Below are positions 1-13,668 of a stretch of DNA of 49,802 nt, piece after piece (the stretch's first letter is position 1; the number at the start of each line of letters is the position of its first letter). Origin of the DNA: Lacicoccus qingdaonensis (lineage in GTDB: Bacteria > Bacillota > Bacilli > Staphylococcales > Salinicoccaceae). The stretch spans positions 1 to 49,802 of the forward strand of contig NZ_FNFY01000019.1 of assembly GCF_900101075.1 (NCBI RefSeq), read 5' to 3'. Under the pieces are notes generated by a model, which had not been told where the DNA came from, did not search any database, and saw only the letters and a list, made by a program, of their open reading frames with translations. A program made the translations under genes and the position numbers.

Positions 1-201
1 TTCAACATATCTAACAAAGATAGAAATAATCATGGCGGCATAGTTCAACTCTTCAGGTGCACCAAGTCGGGACTTTTTCGTTACTGCATGATAAATTTTA
101 TCCAAATTTATCGTAGAAATAATGGCATCATATTTTTGGGGAGGTGCCATGTCATATAATTCCTGGATGCCAAATAAGCTTGGTTGTCGTATAATGGTCA
201 T
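1..201 (-). CDS. IS1182 family transposase, N-terminal part (runs off window)
   Basis: The reverse strand from 201 reads MTIIRQPSLFGIQELYDM and stays open for 67 codons to the window edge. This matches the start of IS1182-family DDE transposases common in Staphylococcaceae. The family N-terminus carries the DUF772-like DNA-binding region, and the catalytic domain lies outside the window. The ATG at 201 is preceded by GAAGGAGTG at good spacing, which supports the start. Whether the full gene is intact cannot be judged here. Confidence 0.8.
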   Translation of the reverse strand, partial: MTIIRQPSLFGIQELYDMAPPQKYDAIISTINLDKIYHAVTKKSRLGAPEELNYAAMIISIFVRYVE

Positions 202-312
202 AAGAAGCACTCCTTCAGTCTTTTTATGGTTTGTTCGTCAACTACCATTATACAAGATTTGGGGAGGTGCTTCTTTTTTTAACTCTCAAAACTGTTGGGA
301 GACATGGGGTTA
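1..312 (-). mobile_element. Partial IS1182-family insertion sequence (5' end of element)
   Basis: The first 201 bases code for the N-terminus of an IS1182-type transposase read leftward, and the element continues past the window edge. Upstream (202-312) lies a gene-free stretch with a TATAAT-like -10 (minus strand, about 247-252), a repeated TTGGGGAGGTGC word (near 136-148 and 258-269) and a small imperfect inverted repeat around 281-300 (CTCTCAA / TTGGGAG). The outer boundary is not certain. It must lie before the stop codon of the next gene at 325, so the element sits immediately behind the murA operon. In staphylococci I would expect fabZ here, so insertion or rearrangement is an inference. 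Confidence 0.7.
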
Positions 313-324
313 GAATTATGAAAT

Positions 325-513
325 TCATTCCTCTGTTAAGTTAATGATATGTTCCCACGTCTCTATCCTGAATATTTCAAATGGGTTGTCCAAAATACCA
401 TAGCCTATCATCAGGCCCAGGAAAAAGACGATGATTGCGATATATAGGAACAGTAAAATACGGACGACCAGCGGAAAACGTCTATGAACAAGTTTTTTTG
501 ATGTTTCTTCCAT
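325..513 (-). CDS. EpuA-like small membrane protein (often annotated as RNA polymerase subunit beta)
   Basis: This 62-residue protein has a basic N-terminus (KKLVHRRFP), one membrane segment at about 17-40 and a GLMIGYG motif followed by a soluble tail (ETWEHII). That is the pattern of the EpuA family (PF11772), found beside murA in many Firmicutes and frequently mislabelled DNA-directed RNA polymerase subunit beta. The name comes from a choline-uptake association in streptococci, but the role here is unknown. It starts 14 bp after the murA stop with GAGTGAGG upstream, so it is the last gene of the murA operon before the IS remnant. Confidence 0.75.
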   Translation of the reverse strand: MEETSKKLVHRRFPLVVRILLFLYIAIIVFFLGLMIGYGILDNPFEIFRIETWEHIINLTEE

Positions 514-527
514 ACTAAAACCTCACT

Positions 528-1817
528 CTAGTTAGTCACGGGTTCTCTCTTTTTACCTTCGTCACTAACTCTTTCGATATCGGCACCAAGCTGACTCAGT
601 TTTTTGTGAAAATCAACATAGCCCCGATCTAAATGCCTTAATTCTGTAACTACAGTATACCCTTCAGCTGCCAATCCTGCCAGTATTAAAGCTGCTGCTG
701 CTCTTAAGTCTGTAGCTTTGACACGCGCACCCTGCAACGCTATGCCGCCTTTAATTACTGCGGTGTTATTCTCCAATGATATATCTGCATTCATATTGCC
801 AAATTCGTCTACATGCATGAATCTGTTCTCAAAAATAGTTTCAGTGATGGTGCTTGTGCCTTGTACTGTAGTTAAAAGTGCCATCATCTGACTTTGCATA
901 TCTGTCGGAAATCCTGGGTGCGGCATCGTCTTGACACTGATCGGTTTCAATCTCTCAGATGGTATAACTTTAATTTCATTATCGTTATCTAAAATCTTGA
1001 TGCCCATATCTTCCAATTTGGAAACCAGGGACAAGAGATGATCTGCAACGACATTCTTTAATGTGATTTCGCTGTTTGTGATTGCTGCAGCAATCATGAA
1101 AGTGCCTGCTTCAATACGATCCGGAATCACTTTATGATCCACGCCTGTCAGTTCTTTGACACCTTCGATGACAATATGACTTGTACCGGCACCTGTTATA
1201 CGGCCGCCCATATCATTGATATAATCAGCCAGATCTTCAATTTCCGGTTCCATGGCGACGTTCTCAAGATGAGTGACTCCATCAGCGAGGCTTGCAGCCA
1301 TGATCAAGTTCTGAGTTGCGCCTACACTCGGGAAATCCAATGATATCTTTGCACCTTTTAAAGTGCCGTCGGTATGTCCTTCGATATTACCATCAATATT
1401 TCTGAAAGTCGCTCCCATTTTTTCGAGGCCTTTTATATGCTGTTCAATCGGCCGGCTGCCAATCGCGCATCCGCCCGGCATGGCAATCTTACATTTTCCA
1501 TAACGTGCAAGCAGCGGCCCCATGACAAGCATGCTCGCTCTCATTTTACTTACAAGATCATATGGCGCGTTATAGGATAAGCCGTTTGAAGAATCGACCT
1601 TTACAGTACCCTCTTCTGTTTCAACTTTTGCACCAAGTAATTTTAATAAAGAAGTTAAGGTATCCACATCTGATAAATTCGGCACGTTTGTCAACACAGA
1701 ACTGCCTTTGACAGGTAGCAGGGAAGCCACCAATACTGGAAGTACTGCGTTTTTTGAGCCTTCTATATTTACAGATCCTGTTAATCTGTTTCCGCCCTTA
1801 ACGATAATTTTGTCCAT
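528..1817 (-). CDS. murA: UDP-N-acetylglucosamine 1-carboxyvinyltransferase MurA (MurAA type)
   Basis: The enzyme transfers enolpyruvate from PEP to UDP-GlcNAc, the first committed cytosolic step of peptidoglycan synthesis and the fosfomycin target. The 429-residue protein has the family length, Lys22 in EGSKN, and catalytic Cys117 in [10 protein letters not shown], so it should be fosfomycin-sensitive. I chose the ATG at 1817 because GGAG lies 8 nt upstream. A GTG three codons earlier overlaps the ribosome site. A second paralogue, murZ, lies at 19670-20932. The gene follows the DUF1146 gene in the same direction, but a promoter can be read in the gap. Confidence 0.96.
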   Translation of the reverse strand: MDKIIVKGGNRLTGSVNIEGSKNAVLPVLVASLLPVKGSSVLTNVPNLSDVDTLTSLLKLLGAKVETEEGTVKVDSSNGLSYNAPYDLVSKMRASMLVMGPLLARYGKCKIAMPGGCAIGSRPIEQHIKGLEKMGATFRNIDGNIEGHTDGTLKGAKISLDFPSVGATQNLIMAASLADGVTHLENVAMEPEIEDLADYINDMGGRITGAGTSHIVIEGVKELTGVDHKVIPDRIEAGTFMIAAAITNSEITLKNVVADHLLSLVSKLEDMGIKILDNDNEIKVIPSERLKPISVKTMPHPGFPTDMQSQMMALLTTVQGTSTITETIFENRFMHVDEFGNMNADISLENNTAVIKGGIALQGARVKATDLRAAAALILAGLAAEGYTVVTELRHLDRGYVDFHKKLSQLGADIERVSDEGKKREPVTN

Positions 1818-1869
1818 TGTCCACACTCCATAAATAATAGTTAAAACACTATCTGTTTAACTATAAACT

Positions 1870-1898
1870 ATACTATAGTTGTCTAAACATGTTGTAAA
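1870..1898 (-). promoter_or_regulatory. Putative sigma-A promoter of murA
   Basis: Reading leftward, TTTACA (1893-1898) and TAGTAT (1870-1875) are separated by 17 bp, and murA starts about 50 bp downstream. The surrounding bases 1858-1880 form an AT-rich partly palindromic stretch built on ACTATAGTATAGT, which could be an operator or just base composition. The call rests only on consensus similarity. Confidence 0.45.
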
Positions 1899-1914
1899 GC
1901 ATTTTAATCGGTTT

Positions 1915-2154
1915 TTAATTAAATATTAATGAAGCTTCCTGAACGAGAGAAAAGAAATCCATAATAAAATTACTCAGAGCGCTGCCCAGCAGAACAGACA
2001 GTACAATCATCAACAATATTATCCTGCCGGTCTCTCCTTTTCGGAAAAATCTCTGAATATTCAATCCTTGTATCAGCCAAAAGCAAAATATGACACTGAA
2101 CAGATGTAATATTATATGCATGAAAGCCAGTTGTGAAAATAAAATATAAATCAC
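1915..2154 (-). CDS. DUF1146 family small membrane protein (YwzB-like)
   Basis: This protein of up to 79 residues has two hydrophobic segments separated by a basic loop (RFFRKGETGR). It lies between atpC and murA, exactly where Bacillus and Staphylococcus carry ywzB (DUF1146). The HIILH...FWLIQ...FFRKG pattern fits that family. Function is unknown. The start is unclear: GTG at 2154 has AAAGG directly against it, which is too close, and an internal ATG at residue 12 has no good ribosome site. The gene begins just beyond the atp operon terminator, so its expression may depend on read-through. Confidence 0.7.
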   Translation of the reverse strand: MIYILFSQLAFMHIILHLFSVIFCFWLIQGLNIQRFFRKGETGRIILLMIVLSVLLGSALSNFIMDFFSLVQEASLIFN

Positions 2155-2157
2155 CCT

Positions 2158-2186
2158 TTAAAAAAAGCCTGGGGCTCCCCAGGCTT
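2158..2186 (-). terminator. Intrinsic terminator of the atp operon
   Basis: Directly after the atpC stop, the minus strand reads AAAGCCTGGGG, a short AG-containing turn, CCCCAGGCTTT and a run of T. The stem is GC-rich and essentially perfect. Its T-run ends where the DUF1146 gene begins. Confidence 0.88.
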
Positions 2187-2590
2187 TATCTGTGTTGTGC
2201 AACATTTATACGGTTGAGTGCACGTTGTAAAGACAACTCTGCACGGTATCTGTCTATTTTTTCATCTTGTGACTGTTGCAGTAATTTTTCTGCACGCCCA
2301 CGTGCTGCTTCGGCACGTTCTGTATCTATATCTTCAGCAAATTCACCTGCTTGAACAAGTACAGTGACTTTTGAAGGGTTTACTTCTGCGAACCCTTCAG
2401 TTACAGCAAAGTATTCATACTGACCATTTATCTTTACTCGTAAACTGCCTATTTTAAGTGCAGCTACAGTCGGGATATGTCCAGCCATAATACCAAGTTC
2501 ACCTTGTTTTGACTGAAGTATGATAATCTCGCAGTCTTCTTCTTGAAAGACTGAACCATTAGGAGTCACTATGTCGAGTGAAATTGTCAT
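2186..2590 (-). CDS. atpC: F1Fo ATP synthase subunit epsilon
   Basis: Epsilon belongs to the rotating central stalk of F1 and inhibits ATP hydrolysis. The 134-residue protein shows an N-terminal beta-sandwich (about 1-85, with GELGIMAGHIPTVAAL) followed by a two-helix C-terminal domain (about 90-134) rich in Ala, Glu and Arg. Length and order match the family. It is the last gene of the atp operon, 19 bp after atpD, and is followed at once by a strong terminator. Confidence 0.96.
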   Translation of the reverse strand: MTISLDIVTPNGSVFQEEDCEIIILQSKQGELGIMAGHIPTVAALKIGSLRVKINGQYEYFAVTEGFAEVNPSKVTVLVQAGEFAEDIDTERAEAARGRAEKLLQQSQDEKIDRYRAELSLQRALNRINVAQHR

Positions 2591-2609
2591 GTGATTTTAC
2601 CTCCCGATT

Positions 2610-4933
<2,324 letters not shown>

Positions 4934-4953
4934 TTATCCATCATCGTCTCAAC

Positions 4954-6474
<1,521 letters not shown>

Positions 6475-6478
6475 TCAA

Positions 6479-7021
6479 TTAACTATTCGCGTGTTCCTTG
6501 AATTGATTTTTTAAAGTGTTCAACTGTCCTCTTACGGAAGCATCATATACTTTCGTATCGATAAATACTCTGATGCCGCCGATCAGGTCTTCGTTCACTT
6601 CATTTTCAATCATCAGTTTTTTCAATCCTGTTTTCTTTATGAAAAATTTCCCGACATCATCCAGCTCATCACTGGATAATTTATAGACAGATTCGACCAC
6701 TACATGTTCCTGGCTGAAACGTTCATTGTAGAGTTCGATGAAGTCTTCATGAATGTTTTCAAGTTCAGTCATCTTACCCTTATCGAACAGAATCAGCAGC
6801 ATGTTGTACAAAGGCCCTTCAATTTCACTGAAAACACTTTCCAGAACTTTTTTCCTTTCAGCTCTGGCAATCTTTGGATTTGTGATGAAATCATTAAACT
6901 CCGGCACATTATGTACGCTTTTTACAATATTGTCGAAATCCTTTTTCACTTCGGTCAATGTCTCATCGCTTTTGACTGCTTTGAACAGGGCACTGGCATA
7001 ATTAGTCGATACTTCAGCCAT
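6479..7021 (-). CDS. atpH: F1Fo ATP synthase subunit delta (OSCP)
   Basis: Delta joins the peripheral stalk (b dimer) to the top of F1. The 180-residue protein has the N-terminal helical domain (STNYASALFKAV) and the C-terminal signature NEDLIGGIRVFIDTKVYDASVRGQL of the OSCP family. Its ATG shares one base with the atpF stop codon (TAATG at 7019-7023), which suggests translational coupling in the ATP synthase operon. Confidence 0.97.
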   Translation of the reverse strand: MAEVSTNYASALFKAVKSDETLTEVKKDFDNIVKSVHNVPEFNDFITNPKIARAERKKVLESVFSEIEGPLYNMLLILFDKGKMTELENIHEDFIELYNERFSQEHVVVESVYKLSSDELDDVGKFFIKKTGLKKLMIENEVNEDLIGGIRVFIDTKVYDASVRGQLNTLKNQFKEHANS

Positions 7022-7536
7022 TATTTATCCCCTGCTTCCTGTAAATACTGCTGTACCAATTTCTGCTGATCTTTATGATCCATTTCTTTCGAAATCATCT
7101 TCTCAGCAATCAGAATTGACAATTCAGCGACTTGATCGTTAATTTCCAGGATCGCTTTTTCTTTTTCACGCTCAACATCAGCCTTCGCATTTGCCATAAG
7201 CTGATTCGCACGTGTATTTGCATCATGAACAATAGCTTCTTGTTCTTTTGTTGCCTGGTTCTTGGCATCTTCCATAATTGCAGATATGTCTGCCTGTGTC
7301 TGTTTTACCAATGCTTCATTTTCTTCTTGAAGACGCTGCGCTTCAATTCTGCGTTGTTCTGCATCATCGATTTCCGAATGTATAAGATTCTCTCTGTCAT
7401 CCATAACTTTTTTCAATGGTTTCCAGACAAAGTATGATAAAGCCCCAAGCAGAATAAGGAAACTTACGAGCAGTACAACACTGCTTCCGATTGCCACGCC
7501 GACATCTCCAGTATTTCCCAATATAAGAAATTCCAC
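7021..7536 (-). CDS. atpF: F1Fo ATP synthase subunit b
   Basis: The b dimer forms the peripheral stalk. The 171-residue protein has a membrane segment at about 18-38 (IGSSVVLLVSFLILLGALSY) followed by a long, highly charged helix with the coiled-coil pattern expected of the stalk. The conserved RENL and ISKEMDHKDQQKLV patterns are present. The gene is separated from atpE by 96 bp that hold a hairpin, and it overlaps atpH by one base. Confidence 0.97.
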   Translation of the reverse strand: MEFLILGNTGDVGVAIGSSVVLLVSFLILLGALSYFVWKPLKKVMDDRENLIHSEIDDAEQRRIEAQRLQEENEALVKQTQADISAIMEDAKNQATKEQEAIVHDANTRANQLMANAKADVEREKEKAILEINDQVAELSILIAEKMISKEMDHKDQQKLVQQYLQEAGDK

Positions 7537-7592
7537 TTATGTACACTCCTTTCAAGAAAGTTTCGTTCACTCATCAAACAACATAATAAGAG

Positions 7593-7619
7593 GGCGAAAT
7601 CTTGGTATAAGACTTCGCC
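7593..7619 (-). repeat. Intercistronic hairpin between atpE and atpF
   Basis: On the transcribed strand GGCGAAGTCT, a 7-nt loop and AGATTTCGCC form a 10-bp stem with one mismatch. No T-run follows, so it is unlikely to terminate. It more probably blocks 3' decay and helps to raise atpE mRNA, since the c subunit is needed in excess. That role is an inference. Confidence 0.6.
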
Positions 7620-7632
7620 TTAGTAACGATTC

Positions 7633-7884
<252 letters not shown>

Positions 7885-7889
7885 TTATA

Positions 7890-8994
<1,105 letters not shown>

Positions 8995-9032
8995 TATAGA
9001 TACAGTCTCCTAGTGGTTTGGAAAGCTTCCTA

Positions 9033-9086
9033 GAGTAACTTTCACATTACTCTTGTAATGATATATGAGAGCAATTTTTGTGTCAA
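9033..9086 (-). promoter_or_regulatory. Sigma-A promoter and leader hairpin of the atp operon
   Basis: Reading leftward, TTGACA (9081-9086) and TATCAT (9058-9063) stand exactly 17 bp apart. The expected start of transcription is near 9050. At the very start of the leader, AGAGTAA and TTACTCT (about 9033-9053) form a 7-bp stem with an 8-nt loop and no T-run. The wecB gene upstream has no clear terminator, so some read-through from it is possible. Confidence 0.75.
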
Positions 9087-9145
9087 TAACATGTATAGAT
9101 TTATTTAATCATTATGAAACCGCGACATATTATCGACACAATTAA

Positions 9146-10279
9146 TTACACACGGAAACTTTCAGGTTTATCTTTTAAGACACCATAAAAATATTTTATG
9201 TTTTCACATATACGTTTTGATGCCTCACCGTCTCCATACGGGTTCGCCGCCTGTGACATCCCCCTGTACACATCTTCATTTGTAAGTAATTCCCTGGTAA
9301 GGTCATAAATTGACTGTTTCTCTATGCCGGCAAGTTTCAAAGTACCTGCTTCCACACCTTCCGGACGTTCTGTAGTGTCTCTTAGAACCACAACGGGCTT
9401 TGCCAGTGAAGGTGCTTCTTCCTGAACACCGCCCGAATCGGTCAAAATGATGTGGCTGTTCGCTGCAAAGTTGTGGAAGTCGACGACATCCAAAGGTTCA
9501 ATGATTTCTATACGGTCATGACCTCCGAGATATTCATCGGCAATATTTCTCACTTTAGGGTTTTTATGAATTGGATAAACGACTGTTACGTCTTCGAATT
9601 CATCGACGATATCCCTCACCGCACTGAAGATGTTGTGCATCGGCGTACCGATGTTTTCACGTCTGTGAGCAGTCAGAAGAATCACCTTGTTGTCTTTATG
9701 TTTCTCTATTATTTCACTGTAATACTCATCATTGACGGTAGTATTCAATGCATCTATTGCAGTATTCCCTGTAACAGATATGGATGCTTCATTCTTATTT
9801 TCCACAAGAAGGTTCTTCTTGGAATTTTCCGTAGGTGAAAAATGAAGGTCTGCAAGAATACCTGTCATCTGTCTGTTCATCTCTTCAGGGAATGGTGAGT
9901 ATTTGTTGTGTGTTCTGAGTCCCGCTTCCACATGGCCGATATCTATCTGGTTGTAGAATGCAGCAAGGCTGCCCGCAAATGTTGTCGTAGTGTCGCCATG
10001 TACCAGAATCATATCCGGTTTTGCTTCTTTGATCACCGAGTCAAGCCCTTCGATCACCCTTCCGGTAATTTCCGAAAGAGTCTGCCCCTGCTTCATGATA
10101 TTTAAATCATAATCAGGTTCTATATCAAATATTTTCAGCACTTGATCAAGCATTTCTCTATGTTGAGCGGTAACTACAACAATTGGTTCCAGCTCCGGGT
10201 CATTTTTCAAAGCAAGCACCAGCGGCGCCATCTTGATCGCTTCCGGTCGAGTTCCAAATATAGTCATAATCTTTTTCAT
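9146..10279 (-). CDS. wecB: UDP-N-acetylglucosamine 2-epimerase (non-hydrolysing)
   Basis: The enzyme interconverts UDP-GlcNAc and UDP-ManNAc in the cytosol, supplying ManNAc for the teichoic acid linkage unit or capsule. The 377-residue protein has the family start MKKIMTIFGTRPEAIKMAPL, the catalytic-region motif VHGDTTTTFAG, HVEAGLRT, HRRENIG and the UDP-binding TDSGGVQEEAPSL. In Staphylococcus the same gene (mnaA) lies between upp and atpI, as here. It is 24 bp downstream of upp, so the two are probably co-transcribed. Confidence 0.96.
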   Translation of the reverse strand: MKKIMTIFGTRPEAIKMAPLVLALKNDPELEPIVVVTAQHREMLDQVLKIFDIEPDYDLNIMKQGQTLSEITGRVIEGLDSVIKEAKPDMILVHGDTTTTFAGSLAAFYNQIDIGHVEAGLRTHNKYSPFPEEMNRQMTGILADLHFSPTENSKKNLLVENKNEASISVTGNTAIDALNTTVNDEYYSEIIEKHKDNKVILLTAHRRENIGTPMHNIFSAVRDIVDEFEDVTVVYPIHKNPKVRNIADEYLGGHDRIEIIEPLDVVDFHNFAANSHIILTDSGGVQEEAPSLAKPVVVLRDTTERPEGVEAGTLKLAGIEKQSIYDLTRELLTNEDVYRGMSQAANPYGDGEASKRICENIKYFYGVLKDKPESFRV

Positions 10280-10303
10280 GAATTTTCTCCCTATTAATTT
10301 GAA

Positions 10304-10933
10304 TTATTTTGTACCGAATAAACGGTCTCCGGCATCACCCAGGCCGGGCACGATGTAACTGTGTTCATCCAGCCTGTCATCCAGTGCGGCAATATAGATG
10401 TCCACATCAGGATGAGCCTCCTGCAGGACTTCCACACCTTCAGGTGCGGCAATCAAACAGATGAAACGGATTTTACTGCCGCCTCTTTTTTTGATTGCAG
10501 TGATCGCCTCGACTGCGGATGCGCCTGTTGCCAGCATCGGATCGATGACAAAAATATCCCGCTCTTCAATATCTCCAGGAAATTTTGCATAGTACTCTAT
10601 CGCCTGCAATGTATCCGGATCACGGTAAAGACCGATATGGCCGACCCGGGCAGAAGGTATCAGCTTATGAATACTCTCCTGCATACCGAGCCCCGCCCTT
10701 AAAATCGGAACAAGACAAATCTTTTTACCGCTCAGCCTTTTGGCTGTTGTCGTCTGTATCGGTGTATCCACCTCGACGTCTTCCAAATCAAGATTTCTGG
10801 TCACTTCATATGCCATCAGCATGCCGACTTCATCAACCAGTTCCCTGAATGTTTTGGTAGGAGTGTTTTTATCTCTTATAAAACCCATTTTATGCTGAAT
10901 AAGAGGATGTTCCATCACTTGAACCTTTGACAT
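10304..10933 (-). CDS. upp: Uracil phosphoribosyltransferase
   Basis: The enzyme salvages uracil to UMP using PRPP. The 209-residue protein shows the PRPP loop [12 protein letters not shown] and the uracil-binding C-terminus [17 protein letters not shown]. The ATG at 10933 has GGAGGG about 7 nt upstream. An in-frame start six codons earlier covers that site and is rejected. It follows glyA by 38 bp and precedes wecB, the usual Staphylococcus order. Confidence 0.97.
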   Translation of the reverse strand: MSKVQVMEHPLIQHKMGFIRDKNTPTKTFRELVDEVGMLMAYEVTRNLDLEDVEVDTPIQTTTAKRLSGKKICLVPILRAGLGMQESIHKLIPSARVGHIGLYRDPDTLQAIEYYAKFPGDIEERDIFVIDPMLATGASAVEAITAIKKRGGSKIRFICLIAAPEGVEVLQEAHPDVDIYIAALDDRLDEHSYIVPGLGDAGDRLFGTK

Positions 10934-10971
10934 AAATGCCCTCCTGTTCATTCTAGATACTTAAATATTTA

Positions 10972-12213
10972 TCAACCGTACAAAGGATAATCTGCAGTCA
11001 TTGCATGTACTTTTTCGATTATTCCATCCAGGCCCTCTTCATTTTTCGTGCGCTTCAATGTCTCTGCCATCAACTTCGCAACTTCTTCCATGTCTTTTTC
11101 TTTGAAGCCTCTTGTCGTCATGGCCGGCGTGCCGAGACGAAGACCGCTCGTTACAAATGGAGATTCTTTATCAAATGGAATGGTGTTTTTATTGCATGTA
11201 ATACCAATTTCATCAAGCGCTTCTTCCGCCTGTTTGCCAGTCAGACCGAAACTCTTTACATCAACTAAAACGATGTGGTTGTCAGTGCCGCCTGAAACGA
11301 CTCTCAGGCCGTTGTCAGTCAGACCTTTCGCCAGTGCCTGGGCATTTTTGATCACCTGTTGCTGATATTCTTTGAAGCCGTCTTCAAGTGCTTCTCCGAA
11401 TGCCACCGCTTTGGCAGCGATGATATGCATCAGTGGACCGCCCTGAATACCCGGGAATATCATGCTGTTCAGTTTTTTGCCAAACTTCTCTTTTGCCAGG
11501 ATGATGCCACCTCTCGGCCCTCTCAGCGTCTTGTGTGTAGTGGAAGTGACAAAGTCCGCATGCGGCACCGGATTCGGGTGCAGTCCCGCTGCCACGAGAC
11601 CTGCAATATGCGCCATATCCACCATGAAATAAGCACCGACTTCGTCAGCGATTTCACGGAATTTTGCAAAATCGATCTGTCTTGAATAAGCGCTCGCTCC
11701 TGCTATGATGAGCTTCGGCTGTTCTTTTTTTGCTATTTCCATCACTTCATCATAATCAATCGTTTCCGTTTCACTATCGACACCATACTCACTGAACTCA
11801 TACATCTTGCCGCTGAAGTTGACCGGTGCACCATGCGTCAGATGGCCGCCGTGGCTTAAATTCATGCCCAGCACTTTATCTCCCGGTTCGAGTATTGAGA
11901 AATAAACACCCATGTTCGCCTGTGAGCCGGAATGTGGCTGGACGTTCACGTACTCGGCGCCGAAAATCTCCTTCAACCTGTCTCTCGCCAGATCTTCAAC
12001 GACATCCACGAATTCACATCCGCCGTAATAGCGTTTATGAGGATACCCCTCTGCGTACTTGTTCGTCAGGATTGAACCCTGTGCTTCTAATACTGCTTTG
12101 GATACAAAGTTCTCGGATGCGATCAATTCAATATTTTTATCCTGACGGTTAAACTCAGATTCCATTGCTTCAAACAGTTTTGGATCTTGTGATTTGATAT
12201 TTGACACTTGCAT
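10972..12213 (-). CDS. glyA: Serine hydroxymethyltransferase
   Basis: This PLP enzyme converts serine and tetrahydrofolate to glycine and methylene-THF, the main one-carbon source. The 413-residue protein holds the PLP lysine Lys228 in [14 protein letters not shown], the [10 protein letters not shown] motif at 28-37 and [11 protein letters not shown] at 94-104. Length and motifs are complete. It sits between the ywlG-like gene and upp on one strand, with an 18-bp gap upstream. Confidence 0.98.
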   Translation of the reverse strand: MQVSNIKSQDPKLFEAMESEFNRQDKNIELIASENFVSKAVLEAQGSILTNKYAEGYPHKRYYGGCEFVDVVEDLARDRLKEIFGAEYVNVQPHSGSQANMGVYFSILEPGDKVLGMNLSHGGHLTHGAPVNFSGKMYEFSEYGVDSETETIDYDEVMEIAKKEQPKLIIAGASAYSRQIDFAKFREIADEVGAYFMVDMAHIAGLVAAGLHPNPVPHADFVTSTTHKTLRGPRGGIILAKEKFGKKLNSMIFPGIQGGPLMHIIAAKAVAFGEALEDGFKEYQQQVIKNAQALAKGLTDNGLRVVSGGTDNHIVLVDVKSFGLTGKQAEEALDEIGITCNKNTIPFDKESPFVTSGLRLGTPAMTTRGFKEKDMEEVAKLMAETLKRTKNEEGLDGIIEKVHAMTADYPLYG

Positions 12214-12231
12214 TCTCCCCTATACATTTAT

Positions 12232-12783
12232 TTAGGTATTATATTTTGCTCTGGGACCGCCGATCAGCTTAGGTCTGGTTTTCGCTATTGTTACAACCGC
12301 TTCGCCGATCAGTCTTGTATTTGTCCTCAGAGGTACAGCAACATGCTTTAAATGCATACCGATCATTGTCTGGCCGATATCTATGCCGGAATCTGCAGTG
12401 ACGAATTCAGCAACAACCGGGTCGGCCATCTCCTGATACGCATATTCACTGAGGCTGCCGCCTGCACTTCTGTGAGGTACGACGCTCACTTCATCGAAGC
12501 CGAACTGAACAGAAGTTCCTCTGTCCATTGTTACTGCCCGGTTGATGTGTTCACACCCCTGAAACATTAAATGAATATCATATTTCTCTCTTACCGTACT
12601 TAAACTGTCGAAAATCACTTCCGCCACTTCCAGTGAACTGCTTTTGCCAATATGTTCGCCGATCACTTCAGATGTGGAACAGCCGATGATAAGACGCTGA
12701 CCTTCAAAGAAAAATTTTTCCTCTTCAAGCTCTGCTATCAGTGTTTCCAGATCATTCTTCAATTTTCCGAACTCTTTTTTCAT
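12232..12783 (-). CDS. TIGR01440/DUF436 family protein (YwlG-like)
   Basis: This 183-residue cytosolic protein belongs to the YwlG family, present between rpiB and glyA throughout Bacillales. Recognisable pieces are LIIGCSTSEVIGEHIGK, FQGCEHINRAV and the C-terminal GGPRAKYNT. Function is not established. The ATG at 12783 is preceded by GAGGG at 8 nt; a GTG three codons earlier lies inside that site. Its start overlaps the end of rpiB by 32 bp, so the two are likely translationally coupled. Confidence 0.85.
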   Translation of the reverse strand: MKKEFGKLKNDLETLIAELEEEKFFFEGQRLIIGCSTSEVIGEHIGKSSSLEVAEVIFDSLSTVREKYDIHLMFQGCEHINRAVTMDRGTSVQFGFDEVSVVPHRSAGGSLSEYAYQEMADPVVAEFVTADSGIDIGQTMIGMHLKHVAVPLRTNTRLIGEAVVTIAKTRPKLIGGPRAKYNT

Positions 12784-13180
12784 GTCTACCACCCTCGAAT
12801 TCAGTATTTAACCAAATGTCTACAATGTCGGACGCGAGACCTTTTCCAATAACCCTTTCACCCATTGCCAGGATGTTCGAATCATTGTGCTCTCTTGTCG
12901 CTCTTGCTGAGAATGTGTCATGCACTAAAGCACAACGGATACCTTTGACTTTGTTCGCAGAAATACTCATGCCTATACCGGTTCCGCAAATCAGAATGCC
13001 TTTATCGTATTCCCCCGCAGCCACCTTCTCCGCCAGCGGTTTTGCAAAATCCGGATAGTCAACGGAATCGTCGGATCCCGGCCCGAAATCAGTGATATCC
13101 ACGTCTTTTTCTTTCAGTTCACTGACAATGGTATTCTTCAGATTAAAGCCGCCGTGATCTGACCCAATTATAACTTTCAT
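12752..13180 (-). CDS. rpiB: Ribose-5-phosphate isomerase B
   Basis: The enzyme interconverts ribose 5-phosphate and ribulose 5-phosphate in the pentose phosphate pathway. The 142-residue protein begins MKVIIGSDHGGF and contains the catalytic Cys65 in ICGTGIGMSISANKV and the basic AR/TREHND phosphate-binding region. Allose- and galactose-type isomerases of the RpiB/LacAB family look similar, but position next to ywlE and glyA supports RpiB. It overlaps the downstream YwlG-like gene. Confidence 0.93.
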   Translation of the reverse strand: MKVIIGSDHGGFNLKNTIVSELKEKDVDITDFGPGSDDSVDYPDFAKPLAEKVAAGEYDKGILICGTGIGMSISANKVKGIRCALVHDTFSARATREHNDSNILAMGERVIGKGLASDIVDIWLNTEFEGGRHEKRVRKIEE

Positions 13181-13248
13181 ATTTTCACCTCAACTATATT
13201 ATATATAAAATTCTCATACTTGAAAGTAATCATATTACTTTTATCACA

Positions 13249-13668
13249 TTATTTAAATAATTTATCTATAAAAGATTTCATTTGAGCATACACTTCACGG
13301 TAATCTTCATAGCTTCCCCCTACGGGGTCAATGATGTCCATGGCACTTCCGTCCGCATATTCGCTCAATAAATACACTTCCGAATCAGGGTACAGCTCCT
13401 TCAATAGATCCTGGTGCCCTTTTGTCATTGTCAATAATATGGAGTTTTTGGCATCCTCATCTGATATCTGCTGCGGCGCATCCGGCTGGCTAAGTTTTTC
13501 TTCATCAATAATCTGCTGAGATGAAGGGTTGGTCATGGTTTCTGTGACCATGATCCCCCTCGAAGAAAATGTATGGTTCTCATATGTTGATTTTGCGTAG
13601 CTTTCAGCAAGCGGACTTCTGCAGGTGTTTCCTGTGCACACAAATACAATCGGTTTAGTCAATTTCAT
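13249..13668 (-). CDS. ywlE: Low-molecular-weight phosphatase, probable protein-arginine phosphatase (YwlE/PtpB type)
   Basis: This 139-residue LMW-PTP fold protein has the P-loop CTGNTCRS at 11-18 (Cys11 nucleophile, Arg17) and the general acid Asp in IIDPVGGSYEDYRE. Thr15 in the loop matches the threonine that marks arginine phosphatases in Bacillus YwlE, whereas tyrosine phosphatases usually carry Ile there. It should therefore remove the McsB arginine mark that sends proteins to ClpCP. It overlaps the Sua5 gene by 14 bp, and 68 bp separate it from rpiB. Confidence 0.88.
   Translation of the reverse strand: MKLTKPIVFVCTGNTCRSPLAESYAKSTYENHTFSSRGIMVTETMTNPSSQQIIDEEKLSQPDAPQQISDEDAKNSILLTMTKGHQDLLKELYPDSEVYLLSEYADGSAMDIIDPVGGSYEDYREVYAQMKSFIDKLFK

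Noticed and set aside
122-313. 63-codon open frame on the plus strand near the left edge
   Set aside because: It lies antisense to the IS1182 transposase start and its leader, has no ribosome site and no family resemblance.
2158-2186. Riboswitch-like structure at the end of the atp operon
   Set aside because: A simple GC stem with a T-run directly after atpC is an ordinary terminator.
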